From contig NZ_SOAV01000014.1 of NCBI RefSeq assembly GCF_004364245.1, positions 210,626-274,625 of the forward strand: a stretch of DNA of 64,000 nucleotides, given 5' to 3'. Below, in pieces: positions 48,609 to 57,310 of the stretch; position 1 is the first letter of the stretch; every line of letters starts with the position of its first letter. This DNA comes from Streptomyces sp. BK208 (lineage in GTDB: Bacteria; Actinomycetota; Actinomycetes; Streptomycetales; Streptomycetaceae). Below the pieces are notes generated by a model. The model saw nothing but the letters and a program-made list of their open reading frames with translations. It had not been told where the DNA came from and ran no database searches. Both the position numbers and the translations under genes were made by a program.

Positions 48609-50284
48609 TGCGGGGGGTTGCCGTGCTTGCGGCACGGCAGGTCGGCCTGCTTGCTGCGCAGCATCGCCAGGGCCCCGGCGAGGGCGCGGCGGGTCTCCCG
48701 CGGGTCGATGACGTCGTCGATGAGGCCGCGTTCGGCCGCGTAGTACGGGTGCATCAGCTCCGCCTGGTACTCCTTGATCTTCTGAGCGCGGGTGCCCTCG
48801 GGGTCGTCCGACGCGGCGATCTCCCGGCGGAAGATGACGCCTGCGGCGCCCTCGGCGCCCATCACCGCGATCTCGTTGGACGGCCAGGCCAGCGCCAGGT
48901 CGGAGCCGATCGAGCGGGAGTCCATCACGATGTACGCGCCGCCGTACGCCTTGCGCAGCACCAGGGAGACACGCGGCACGGTGGCGTTGCAGTACGCGTA
49001 CAGCAGCTTGGCCCCGCGCCGGATGATGCCGTTGTGCTCCTGGTCGACGCCCGGCAGGAAGCCCGGGACGTCGATCAGCGTCACCAGCGGGATGTTGAAG
49101 GCGTCGCAGAACTGCACGAACCGGGCGGCCTTCTCGCTCGCGTCGATGTCCAGGACGCCGGCGTACGACGTGGGCTGGTTGGCGACGATGCCCACGACCT
49201 CGCCGTCGAGCCGGGACAGGGCGCACACCATGTTGGTCGCCCAGCCGGAGTGCACCTCGAAGTAGTCGCCGTCGTCCACGATCTCCTCGATGACGGCGCG
49301 GATGTCGTAGACCCGGCCCGGGTCGTCGGGGACGATCTCCAGCAGCCGGTCGGTGCGCCGGTCGGCCGGGTCGGAGCCGGGCGCGCTCGGGGGCAGTTCG
49401 CGGTTGTTGGCAGGCAGCAGGGACAGCAGGTGGCGCACGTCCTCCAGGCAGCTGCGCACGTCGTCGTAGGCGAAGTGGGCGACGCCGGAGGCGGTGGCGT
49501 GGACGTCGGCGCCGCCGAGGGCGTTCTGGGTGATCTCCTCGCCCGTCACCGCCTTCACCACGTCCGGGCCGGTGATGAACATCTGCGCGATGTCGCGGAC
49601 CATGAAGACGAAGTCGGTCAGGGCGGGCGAGTAGGCGGCGCCGCCCGCGCACGGGCCGAGCATCACGCTGATCTGCGGGATGACGCCGGACGCCTTGGTG
49701 TTGCGCTGGAAGATGCCGCCGTAGCCGGCGAGCGCGCAGACGCCCTCCTGGATGCGGGCGCCCGCTCCGTCGTTGAGCGACACCAGGGGCGCGCCGGCCG
49801 CTATGGCCATGTCCATGATCTTGTGGATCTTCAGGGCGTGCGCTTCGCCGAGGGCGCCGCCGAAGACCCGGAAGTCGTGCGCGTACACGAAGACCGTGCG
49901 TCCGTGGACGGTGCCCCAGCCGGTGATCACGCCGTCGGTGTAGGGACGTTTCTTCTCCAGTCCGAAGCCGGTCGCCCGGTGCCGGCGCAACATCTCGACC
50001 TCGGTGAACGACCCCTCGTCGAGCAGGAGTTCGATGCGTTCGTGGGCGGTGAGCTTCCCCTTGGCGTGCTGCCGCTCGGTGGCCGTCGGGTCGCCGTGCC
50101 GGGCGGCCTGCTTGATCAGCCCGAGTTCCTCGATGCGCTCCTCGGCGCTCCACTGACCCCGGTGCTCGCGCCGGTGCAGCGGCTGCCGCTCCGCCGTCTG
50201 CCGGCTCGTCTGCTGGTTCGTCTGCTGGTTCGTCTGCTGGTTCGTCTGCTGGTTCGTCTGCTCGGTTCTCTGGTCGGTCGACAT
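48605..50284 (-). CDS. Acyl-CoA carboxylase beta (carboxyltransferase) subunit
   Basis: A 559-residue carboxyltransferase that moves CO2 from biotin to an acyl-CoA, making malonyl- or methylmalonyl-CoA. The crotonase-like halves have GAGARIQEGVCALAGYG (oxyanion hole 1) and RKAYGGAYIVM (oxyanion hole 2). Ile452 in GGAYIVM occupies the position that is Asp422 in propionyl-specific PccB and Ile420 in S. coelicolor AccB, so acetyl-CoA is the likely substrate, giving malonyl-CoA for the PKS. The N-terminus carries a Gln/Thr/Asn repeat. A matching alpha subunit lies at the right edge of the window. Confidence 0.92.
   Translation of the reverse strand: MSTDQRTEQTNQQTNQQTNQQTNQQTSRQTAERQPLHRREHRGQWSAEERIEELGLIKQAARHGDPTATERQHAKGKLTAHERIELLLDEGSFTEVEMLRRHRATGFGLEKKRPYTDGVITGWGTVHGRTVFVYAHDFRVFGGALGEAHALKIHKIMDMAIAAGAPLVSLNDGAGARIQEGVCALAGYGGIFQRNTKASGVIPQISVMLGPCAGGAAYSPALTDFVFMVRDIAQMFITGPDVVKAVTGEEITQNALGGADVHATASGVAHFAYDDVRSCLEDVRHLLSLLPANNRELPPSAPGSDPADRRTDRLLEIVPDDPGRVYDIRAVIEEIVDDGDYFEVHSGWATNMVCALSRLDGEVVGIVANQPTSYAGVLDIDASEKAARFVQFCDAFNIPLVTLIDVPGFLPGVDQEHNGIIRRGAKLLYAYCNATVPRVSLVLRKAYGGAYIVMDSRSIGSDLALAWPSNEIAVMGAEGAAGVIFRREIAASDDPEGTRAQKIKEYQAELMHPYYAAERGLIDDVIDPRETRRALAGALAMLRSKQADLPCRKHGNPPQ
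50208..50255. repeat. 12-bp tandem repeat at the carboxylase beta N-terminus
   Basis: Four exact copies of GTCTGCTGGTTC (plus strand), with a partial fifth, encode repeated Q-Q-T-N units at the start of the carboxyltransferase. The tract lies in a non-conserved N-terminal extension. Confidence 0.93.
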
Positions 50285-50291
50285 CGTCGTG

Positions 50292-51101
50292 TCACGCTCC
50301 CCAGTCGGATACGCGGGTGGTCACACCGCCGGCGGCCAGGTCCACCGACCCGTCGACGTGTGTCGCGGTGGGCGGCAGCCAGCGCACGGCGACCCGTTCG
50401 GGCGGCGTGCCGCGCACGGCGACGGCGGCGTTGTGCCGGGGGCCGGACGCCAGGTCGAGCAGCGCCCAGCCGGTCGGCCGGCGGTCCCGGTCGGCGCCCA
50501 GGTAGTCCCGGGCGGGGTCGCGGGACAGGCCGGTGCCCAGCGCCTTGAGATAGGCCTCCTTGCGGGTCCAGATCCGGCCGAAGGCCAGGCGCCGCTCCTC
50601 GGTGCCCAGCTCCGCCAGCTCGGACTGCTCGCCGGGGTGCAGCGCCGCGGCGCACACCTCGACGGTCTCCGTCCGGGGCAGCCGCTCCACGTCCACCCCG
50701 AGCACGGCCCGGGAGACGGCGACCACGGCCATGCCGTGGCTGTGCGCCAGGGAGAAGTGCAGCGGCGGGTCGGGGTGGCGGACGGCCGGCCTGCCGTGCG
50801 GCCCGGCGCACCCGGGACAGGGCTCGCGCACGAACGGGACGTCCGCCGCCGGCAGCCCCAGGTAGGCGCCGAGCAGGCGGCGCAGCGCGATGTGCGCGGC
50901 CGCGTACGTGACCCCGTCGGCCGGGCGCACGAAGGAGGCCGTGCGCCGGCGCTCCGGCTCGCTCAGCTCGTCCAGGGCGAGCGTCCCGGCCGCCGTGTCC
51001 AGCCGGGGGCGGCGCACCAGCCACACGTCGAGGTGCCCGGGCGCGGGCAGCCGCGGCGCGCCGGCCGCCGCGTCCGGCCGGTGCGCGAGCTGTCCGATCA
51101 C
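50292..51101 (-). CDS. Sfp-type 4'-phosphopantetheinyl transferase
   Basis: A 269-residue enzyme that attaches phosphopantetheine from coenzyme A to the serine of carrier proteins, activating them. The Mg-binding and catalytic motifs are GVDVERL (near 146) and WTRKEAYLKALG (near 188-199), with the FSLAHSHGMAVVAV block between. It would activate the three ACPs in this cluster. JadM plays this part in jadomycin synthesis. The GTG at 51101 overlaps the ACP-like gene stop (GTGA). The open frame continues upstream as a shadow of other genes. Confidence 0.93.
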   Translation of the reverse strand: MIGQLAHRPDAAAGAPRLPAPGHLDVWLVRRPRLDTAAGTLALDELSEPERRRTASFVRPADGVTYAAAHIALRRLLGAYLGLPAADVPFVREPCPGCAGPHGRPAVRHPDPPLHFSLAHSHGMAVVAVSRAVLGVDVERLPRTETVEVCAAALHPGEQSELAELGTEERRLAFGRIWTRKEAYLKALGTGLSRDPARDYLGADRDRRPTGWALLDLASGPRHNAAVAVRGTPPERVAVRWLPPTATHVDGSVDLAAGGVTTRVSDWGA

Positions 51102-51550
51102 GTCGTGCCCAGCACGTCGTGCGAGACGAGGTGGTCGTCGCGCCCGTTGTGCTTGTGGAGGCTGTCCCCGGGGCCGAGCTGCCCGGCCAGGCAGTCGATC
51201 AGCTCGGCGGCGCTGTGGGCCCTCAGCAGCCGGTTGAGGTTGACGTCGACCCGCAGCACGGACTCCATCCGGCGTTGCAGTTCGAGGCCGTTGATGGACC
51301 CGATGCCCAGGCTGTTCATCGGGCGTCCCACGGTGTCGATCGTGTCCGGCGGCACCCGCAGCACCCGGGCCAGTTCGTCCCGTACGTAGCGGTCGACGAG
51401 GCGGGTGCGCTCGGCCGGGTCGCACGCCGCCAGGTGCGCCAGGTCGGGCGGCTCCGGCTCGGCGACGTGATCCCGTTCGAACTCGTAGTCGAGGTCCTCG
51501 AGGTCGTCGAGGTCGTCGTCGAAGACCCAGTTCTTCGTCGTCAGATCCAT
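51098..51550 (-). CDS. Acyl carrier protein with an acidic N-terminal extension
   Basis: A 150-residue protein. The first 35 residues are very acidic (DDDLDDLEDLDYEFERD) and may be a docking region. The carrier domain (about 45-120) has LGIGSINGLELQRR with the attachment Ser85 and continues RVDVNLNRLLRAHSAAELIDCLA, the modular PKS type. It is directly upstream of, and coupled to, the phosphopantetheinyl transferase gene. It is distinct from the core ACP and from the carrier at 47404. Confidence 0.87.
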   Translation of the reverse strand: MDLTTKNWVFDDDLDDLEDLDYEFERDHVAEPEPPDLAHLAACDPAERTRLVDRYVRDELARVLRVPPDTIDTVGRPMNSLGIGSINGLELQRRMESVLRVDVNLNRLLRAHSAAELIDCLAGQLGPGDSLHKHNGRDDHLVSHDVLGTT

Positions 51551-51586
51551 GATCGTGCCCCCGTCGTGGAGTGGAAGGAGTGAAGG

Positions 51587-53047
51587 TCAGGTGCGGGGTG
51601 CGGACGAACGGCCCGCGGCGCCGGGACGGACGAGGCCGGTGAGCGCGGTGAGCAGGCCGAGTCCGCCGAGCGCGGCCACCAGGACCAGGGCCGGCCGGCA
51701 GGCGGCGAGCCGCGCCGCGGGTCCGCCGTCCCCGCCCGCACCGGCGAGCAGCGCCGCGACCAGCGCGACCGCGAGGACCGCGGCGAGCTGCACCGCGGTC
51801 TGGTAGAGCCCGCTGCCCGCAGCGCGGTCGGCGGGCGCCAGCTCGGAGGTGGCCTGCACGTTGAGCGCGGCGAAGGACAGCACGAAGCCCAGCCCCACCA
51901 GCAGCAGCGTCGGCAGCAGCCGCCCGGTGTAGTCCAGGGGCCAGCCGGACCGCAGTTGCAGCAGGAGTCCGGCGAACGCGCTGGCGGCACCGGCCGCGAT
52001 GAGGCGCGGCGCACCGAACCGGGTGATCAGCCACCCCGAGGCGAGCGCGGTGATCGCGGGCGGCACGGCGGCCGGCAGCAGCGCCGCGGCCGCCACCGGC
52101 GGTGACCAGCCGGCGAGGGTCTGTGTCTGGTACGTCAGCACGAACAGCAGCCCGAGATAGGAGCCGTTGAGGCAGACCGCGCCGAGGGCCGAGCGGATCA
52201 GGGCCCCGCCGCGCAGCAGGTGGACGGGCAACAGCGGAGCCGGTGCGGCGCGTTCCAGCGACCGGAACCACGTCAGCAGCAGGGCCGCCGCGGTCATCGA
52301 CCCGAGGAACCTGACGTCGCTCCAGCCGTGTGCGGGCAGTGCGGTGACGCCGTGCACGAGGGCGAGCAGCGCGCCCGTGAGGGCCACCGCGCCCCGCACG
52401 CCGTAGCGCCGGGGTGCGGCCGGGTGCCCGCCCGGCGGGCCGTCGCCGCCGGGGACCAGGCGCAGCGCGGCGGCGAAGAGCAGCAGGACCACGGGGGCCG
52501 GGAAGGCGAAGGCCAGCCGCCAGCTGTACGTGCTCAGCCAGCCGGACAGCAGCAGGCCCGCGGTGAACCCGCCGGCACCGAAGAGGGTGTAGACGGACAC
52601 CGCGCGGCCGCGGGGGCGGCCCTCGGGGAACGCGGTGGAGATGATGGCCAGCCCGGTGGGGGCCGTCAGCGCGGCGCAGAACCCCTTGACCAGCCGGGTC
52701 GCGACGAGCAGCGCGGGCTCCTGGGCGAAGGCGCTGAGCAGGGAGGCGGCGGCGAACCCGAGGAGCGCCACCAGGTAGACCCGGCGGCGGCCCAGCAGGG
52801 CCACCAGCCGGGTGCCGAAGAGCATGAGGGCGCCGAAGCCGGCGGCGAAGCCGGTCATCGCCCACTGCGCGCTCGTCAGGGGCAGCCCGAGGTCCGTGCC
52901 GATGGAGGGCAGCGCCACGACCGCCACGGAGACCTCGAGCGCGTCGATGAGCATGTTGCCGGCGAGGACCAGCAGCAGCCCCCACAGCCGGGGGCTCCAG
53001 CGTCCTTCCCCGGCGTCGGCCACCGGCCCTGGAACGGTCCTGGTCAC
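51587..53047 (-). CDS. MFS drug exporter, DHA2-like
   Basis: A 486-residue transporter with about 14 membrane helices, probably a proton-coupled exporter of the finished polyketide and the only self-resistance candidate in view. It shows motif A-like RLVALLGRRRVYL near 82-94 and the motif C-like GAGGFTAGLLLSGW near 163-176. It is similar in place to the jadL and lanJ exporters. It starts with GTG at 53047, five bases past the stop of the oxygenase-SDR gene, and lies in the same operon. Confidence 0.92.
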   Translation of the reverse strand: MTRTVPGPVADAGEGRWSPRLWGLLLVLAGNMLIDALEVSVAVVALPSIGTDLGLPLTSAQWAMTGFAAGFGALMLFGTRLVALLGRRRVYLVALLGFAAASLLSAFAQEPALLVATRLVKGFCAALTAPTGLAIISTAFPEGRPRGRAVSVYTLFGAGGFTAGLLLSGWLSTYSWRLAFAFPAPVVLLLFAAALRLVPGGDGPPGGHPAAPRRYGVRGAVALTGALLALVHGVTALPAHGWSDVRFLGSMTAAALLLTWFRSLERAAPAPLLPVHLLRGGALIRSALGAVCLNGSYLGLLFVLTYQTQTLAGWSPPVAAAALLPAAVPPAITALASGWLITRFGAPRLIAAGAASAFAGLLLQLRSGWPLDYTGRLLPTLLLVGLGFVLSFAALNVQATSELAPADRAAGSGLYQTAVQLAAVLAVALVAALLAGAGGDGGPAARLAACRPALVLVAALGGLGLLTALTGLVRPGAAGRSSAPRT

Positions 53048-53051
53048 GGCG

Positions 53052-53813
53052 TCAGCCCAGGAGGGTGCCGCCGCTGGCGTCGACGAAGGAGCCGGTGATC
53101 CAGCGGGCGTCGTCGGACACCAGGAAGGCGACGACGTCGGCGACGTCCTGCGGTTCGCCGACCCGGTTGAAGGCGGACAGCGCGGCCATCGCCTCGACCG
53201 CCTCGGGCACGTCGAACACCGGGTTGCCGTTGCGGGTGATGCCCGGGGCGACGCTGTTCACCGTGATGCGGCGCGGGCCGAGCGCCTTCGCGTAGTGCAG
53301 CGCGAGCTGCTCCACGGCGCCCTTGCTCATCGCGTAGGCGATCTCGTCGGGGTTGGCGAACCGGGTCAGCCCCGAGGAGACGTTCACGATCCGGCCGCCG
53401 TCGGGCATGTTGGCGAGCGCCCGCTGGATGAGGAAGAACGGCGCCTTGGCGTTCACGGCGACGATCCGGTCGAACTGCTCCGGCGTGGTGTCCTCGGGCT
53501 TGACCCCGCCCATCACCCCGGCGTTGTTGACCAGGATGTCGAGTTCGGTGGAGCCGGTGCGCTCCTTCAGGCCCTCCTCCAGGGCGAGGAACAGCTCGTG
53601 CACGTCGCCGGGGGCGCCGAGTTCGGCCCGTACGGCGAAGGCCCGTCCGCCGTCCCGCTCGATGCCGTCGACGACCTCGGCGGCCGCGTCCCCGCTGGTG
53701 CCGTAGTGCACGACGACGAGCGCGCCGTCGCGGGCCAGCCGCTCGGCGGTGGCCCGTCCCATGCCCCGGCTGGCACCCGTGACGAGCGCCGTGCGTCCGG
53801 TCAGATTGCCCAT
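53052..53813 (-). other. Candidate internal translation product: reductase part of the fusion
   Basis: Within the fusion gene, ATG at 53813 (MGNLTGRTALVTG) is preceded by GGAGAGAGAAC, a good ribosome site. It would yield a 253-residue stand-alone SDR. Internal initiation is known for pgaM, where full-length and reductase-only proteins form a complex. Confidence 0.7.
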
Positions 53814-55424
53814 GTTCTCTCTCCTGCCGTGAGGTCGTGCGGCTTGGTGTCGTGCGCCGTGGTGGCGCGTGGGGCGGTGCCGCCGTCCGCCGGTGTGCCC
53901 GGCGCGGTCGGGGGCCGTCCCGGCCTCCTCGTCGGGGGCGAACCACCGGGCGAGCGCCGTCGTGAGGCCGTCCGGTGCGTCGCCCGCCCAGGCGATGTGG
54001 CCGTCGGGGCGTACGAGGACCGCGGTGGCGTCCCGCAGGGGGCCGTCCCCGGCCGGCGCAGCGGTCGCGGTGTCGACGGCGCCGGCCCACGGACGCGCGG
54101 CGCGCACCAGGGACTCGCCCGTTTCCGCGGCGCCTTCCGCCACCAGGAGGAGCCCGCGGGCCCGGCGCAGGGCAGCCGGTGCGGCGCCTTGGGCACCGGG
54201 CGGCAGGCCGGGCAGCCGCGCGCCCACCGGGCCGGGCTCCTCGTCGGCGCCGTAGCGGATGTCGAGACCGCTGATCAGTCCGGCCAGGTGGGTCCGGACC
54301 GGCTCGTACGGGATCAGTTCACCGATCACCGAGCGCAGGGCCTCCACCTCGGGGCCGCCGAGCAGCAGCCGGGCCTGCGCGCGGATGGTGGACAGCACGC
54401 GCCGCCCGACCGCGTGCCGCTCCTCGTGGTACGTGTCCAGGAGGCCTTCGGGGGCCCGGCCCGAGACGGTGGCGGCGAGTTTCCAGCCCAGGTTGACCGC
54501 GTCCTGGAGGCCCAGGTTGAGTGCCTGGCCGCCGATCGGCATCTGCTGGTGCGCGGCGTCGCCGGCCAGCAGGATCCGCCCCCGGCGGTAGTGCTCGGCC
54601 TGCCGGGACGCGTCCCCGAAGGAGTTCACCCACAGCGGGGTGCCGCCGGAGACGTCCTCGCCGGTGACGTCCCGCCAGGCCGTCACGACGTCCGCGAAGT
54701 CCGGCTCGCCCGCCCCGCGCGGCGGGGTGCCGAAGCGGTGGACCATCACGCGGGTGGCGCCGTCGCCGCGGCGGGCCGCGATCGCCAGCCCGTTCGGCAG
54801 CCGCTGGAAACGCCGGTCGGGGATCTCGACGCCGTCGACGTCGGCGCGCAGGAGCTCCCGTTCGGCGTCGGCGCCGGGGAAGCCGATGCCGGCCAGCCGG
54901 CGCACGGCCGACCGCTCGCCGTCGCAGCCGACGGCGTAGCGGGCGGTGAACGCGGTGCGCCGTCCCGCGTGCTCGGCCACCACCCGCACCCGGTCCGCGT
55001 CCTGCTCGACCGAGACGACGTGGTGTCCGCGCAGCACGCGCGCCCCGAGGCGGTCCGCCCAGGAGCCGAGGACCGCCTCGGTGCGCACCTGCGGGACCTT
55101 CCACTGGCCCGGGTGGGAGCTGGGCAGGGTCAGGTCCAGGGGGAGACCGCCGAAGTGGCCCCGGGGCTCGCAGGGCGGAAGGGGGTCCGCGAAGCCGCCG
55201 GGGGCGTCCAGCAGACCGCGCTGCCGGAGGATCTCCATCGTCCGGGCGTGCAGTGTGGAGGCCCGGGACTCGGTGGTCGGGGTGTCCAGCCGTTCCAGCA
55301 CGGTCACCTCGACGCCGCCGAGCCGCAGTTCCCCGGCGAGCATCAGCCCGACGGGGCCGGCGCCGACCACGACGACCTGCGTATCGGCTGTGTCGGCCGT
55401 GCCGGCCGTGTCGGCACCGGACAC
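53052..55424 (-). CDS. FAD oxygenase-SDR fusion, PgaM/UrdM type
   Basis: A 790-residue two-domain enzyme of angucycline tailoring. The N-terminal flavoprotein hydroxylase (about 1-510) has GAGPVGLMLAGEL near 21, VGCDGERS and the GDAAHQQMPIGGQALNLGLQD block. The C-terminal domain (538-790) is a short-chain reductase with VTGASRGMGRATA, NNAGVMGG and the AYAMSKG catalytic Tyr. In PgaM and UrdM these parts perform C-12b oxygenation or 2,3-dehydration and C-6 ketoreduction. An ATG at 53813 with GGAGAGAG would also give the reductase alone. The start is GTG 55424, three bases after the aromatase gene. Confidence 0.92.
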   Translation of the reverse strand: MSGADTAGTADTADTQVVVVGAGPVGLMLAGELRLGGVEVTVLERLDTPTTESRASTLHARTMEILRQRGLLDAPGGFADPLPPCEPRGHFGGLPLDLTLPSSHPGQWKVPQVRTEAVLGSWADRLGARVLRGHHVVSVEQDADRVRVVAEHAGRRTAFTARYAVGCDGERSAVRRLAGIGFPGADAERELLRADVDGVEIPDRRFQRLPNGLAIAARRGDGATRVMVHRFGTPPRGAGEPDFADVVTAWRDVTGEDVSGGTPLWVNSFGDASRQAEHYRRGRILLAGDAAHQQMPIGGQALNLGLQDAVNLGWKLAATVSGRAPEGLLDTYHEERHAVGRRVLSTIRAQARLLLGGPEVEALRSVIGELIPYEPVRTHLAGLISGLDIRYGADEEPGPVGARLPGLPPGAQGAAPAALRRARGLLLVAEGAAETGESLVRAARPWAGAVDTATAAPAGDGPLRDATAVLVRPDGHIAWAGDAPDGLTTALARWFAPDEEAGTAPDRAGHTGGRRHRPTRHHGARHQAARPHGRRENMGNLTGRTALVTGASRGMGRATAERLARDGALVVVHYGTSGDAAAEVVDGIERDGGRAFAVRAELGAPGDVHELFLALEEGLKERTGSTELDILVNNAGVMGGVKPEDTTPEQFDRIVAVNAKAPFFLIQRALANMPDGGRIVNVSSGLTRFANPDEIAYAMSKGAVEQLALHYAKALGPRRITVNSVAPGITRNGNPVFDVPEAVEAMAALSAFNRVGEPQDVADVVAFLVSDDARWITGSFVDASGGTLLG

Positions 55425-55427
55425 GGG

Positions 55428-56372
55428 TCAGCGCCTCGCCTCGGCGTAGTCGCGGGCATGGCCCAGCGTGGCCCGGCTGTTGGTGCTCAGCGCCGTGCGC
55501 ACGTACTCGCGGGCCTCGGCGACCCCCGCCCCGGGTCCCAGGATCCGCTCGATGTTCTCGGGGCGCAGCACGACGGTGTGCTGCGAGGACGCGAGGGCAC
55601 CGGTGTCCGTGTCGCGGAAGGTCCAGTAGCCGGTGTGCAGGCTCATCAGGGCCGGCAGCGTGGTCTGCTTGTAGGCGATCTTGCGGCCCTCCAGGCACAC
55701 CCGGTAGGACCGGGTGGTGTGGGTGGAGCCGTCCTTGGCCCGGGTGTCCATCTCCAGGGTCTGCAGGCCGGGGGTGTCCTCGGTCAGGCGCACGGTCGCC
55801 ACGTGCGGCAGCCGTTCGGCCCACCGGCCGGCCTCGTTGACGAAGTCGTAGGCGTCCTTGGCGGAGCCGTCGACGGCGACGGTGTCCTCGAAGGAGAAGG
55901 TGAGTTCCTCGGAGGCGGTGGCGAGTTCGACGTTGGTCTTCAGCGCCGCGAGTTCCGTGCGGGAGTTGCGGTCGACGGCCTCCTCGATCCAGGCCAGGCC
56001 GGCCGGGTCGTCGTCGACGGCCGTGTAGTCGTGGAGCAGCCGGACGCGCGCGGTGCTGCCGTCGACCGGTTCGACGATCCAGGTGCCGCCCATACTGGCG
56101 ACCGGGGGCGTGGAGACCTGCTGCCGGAAGGTGATCCGCAGGTTCCCGGGGTCCAGGACCCGGCGCGAGGTCCAGTTCTTGGCCTCGCCGTTGGCGGTGG
56201 CCCAGATCCTGATCAGTTCCTCGTCGCCGGAGCGCTCCAGGTGGTCGACGTAGATGGTCGGCGGGAAGACGCGCGGCCAGTTCGTCACGTCGGCGATCAG
56301 CCGGTAGACGTCGCCGGCCGGAGCCGAGACCGTGATCTCGTGCTCGACTTCCCGTGGCTCGGATGCGGACAT
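55428..56372 (-). CDS. Di-domain aromatase/cyclase (UrdL/JadD type)
   Basis: A 314-residue protein with two tandem SRPBCC (START-like) domains, about 8-150 and 160-305, each opening with a similar hydrophobic-aromatic pattern (VSAPAGDVYRLIADVTNWP; VAVDGSAKDAYDFVNEAGRW). It aromatises and closes the first ring (C9-C14 for decaketides reduced at C-9) of the poly-beta-ketone in the cytoplasm. It lies between the ketoreductase and the fusion oxygenase, the L position of angucycline clusters. It starts at ATG 56372 after AGGAGA. Confidence 0.93.
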   Translation of the reverse strand: MSASEPREVEHEITVSAPAGDVYRLIADVTNWPRVFPPTIYVDHLERSGDEELIRIWATANGEAKNWTSRRVLDPGNLRITFRQQVSTPPVASMGGTWIVEPVDGSTARVRLLHDYTAVDDDPAGLAWIEEAVDRNSRTELAALKTNVELATASEELTFSFEDTVAVDGSAKDAYDFVNEAGRWAERLPHVATVRLTEDTPGLQTLEMDTRAKDGSTHTTRSYRVCLEGRKIAYKQTTLPALMSLHTGYWTFRDTDTGALASSQHTVVLRPENIERILGPGAGVAEAREYVRTALSTNSRATLGHARDYAEARR

Positions 56373-56411
56373 GGAGGGTCTCCTCGTCGGGGTGATCGGT
56401 GGCGGCGGGGT

Positions 56412-57197
56412 TCAGAAGTTGCCGAGGCCGCCGCACACGTTCAGGGCCTGTGCGGTGATGGACGCGGCGGTGTCGGAGGCGAGGTAGCCGACGAGGCCGG
56501 CGACCTCCTCGGGGGTGGAGTAGCGCCCGAGCGGGATCTTCGCGGTGAACTTGTCGAGGATGGCGTCCTCGGTGGTGTCGTAGGCGGCGGCGTACCCGGC
56601 GCGCACGCGCTGCGCCATCGGCGTCTCCACGTAGCCGGGGCAGACGGCGTTGACGGTGATGCCGGTGGGGGCGAGTTCGTTGCCGAGGGCCTTGGTGAAA
56701 CCGACCACTCCGTGCTTGGAGGCGGAGTACGGGGCACCGAGCACGACGCCCTGCTTGCCGGCGGTGGAGGCGATGTTGATGATCCGGCCGCGGTCCTTGC
56801 CGCGCATGCCGCCGGTGGTCAGGACGGCGCGGGTCAGCCGGAAGACGCTGTTCAGGTTGGTCTCGACGACGTCGTACCAGAGTTCGTCGTCGATGTCGGC
56901 GGTGACGCCGCCGCCGGACCGGCCCGCGTTGTTGACCAGGACGTCCACGGTTCCGTAGCGGTCCACGGCGGACTGGACGAAGGTCTCGATCGACAGCGCG
57001 GAGCGGACGTCGAGGACGGAGCCGTCGACCTCCAGGCCCTCGGCGCGCAGTTCCTTCACGGTGCTGCTGACGTTCTCGGGATCGCGGGAGCCGATGAAGA
57101 CCCGGTGCCCCTGCTCGGCCAGCAGCCGCGCGGCGGCGCGGCCGATTCCGCTGGTGGCCCCGGAGACGAGGGCGACCCGCTGATGCTTGTCGGACAT
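56412..57197 (-). CDS. Type II polyketide C-9 ketoreductase (ActIII type)
   Basis: A 261-residue NADPH-dependent short-chain reductase, the same length as ActIII. VSGATSGIGRAAA is near 12-24, NNAGRSGGG near 90, the catalytic Ser in NIASTAGK near 144 and the Tyr/Lys in PYSASKHG near 157-161. It reduces the C-9 carbonyl of the nascent chain before cyclisation. The frame extends upstream through a non-coding stretch, but the ATG at 57197 (MSDKHQRVALVSG) follows AAGGGAG. Confidence 0.95.
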   Translation of the reverse strand: MSDKHQRVALVSGATSGIGRAAARLLAEQGHRVFIGSRDPENVSSTVKELRAEGLEVDGSVLDVRSALSIETFVQSAVDRYGTVDVLVNNAGRSGGGVTADIDDELWYDVVETNLNSVFRLTRAVLTTGGMRGKDRGRIINIASTAGKQGVVLGAPYSASKHGVVGFTKALGNELAPTGITVNAVCPGYVETPMAQRVRAGYAAAYDTTEDAILDKFTAKIPLGRYSTPEEVAGLVGYLASDTAASITAQALNVCGGLGNF

Positions 57198-57310
57198 GAC
57201 TGGTACTCCCTTGTGGGTACTGGGTGGGCGGCTGCGTCCGGGGGGCCGCCGCGGCCGGGCGAGGGGGGGAACCCGGCCGCGACGGGCAGTGGGGGTCCGG
57301 GGCAGGCGGG

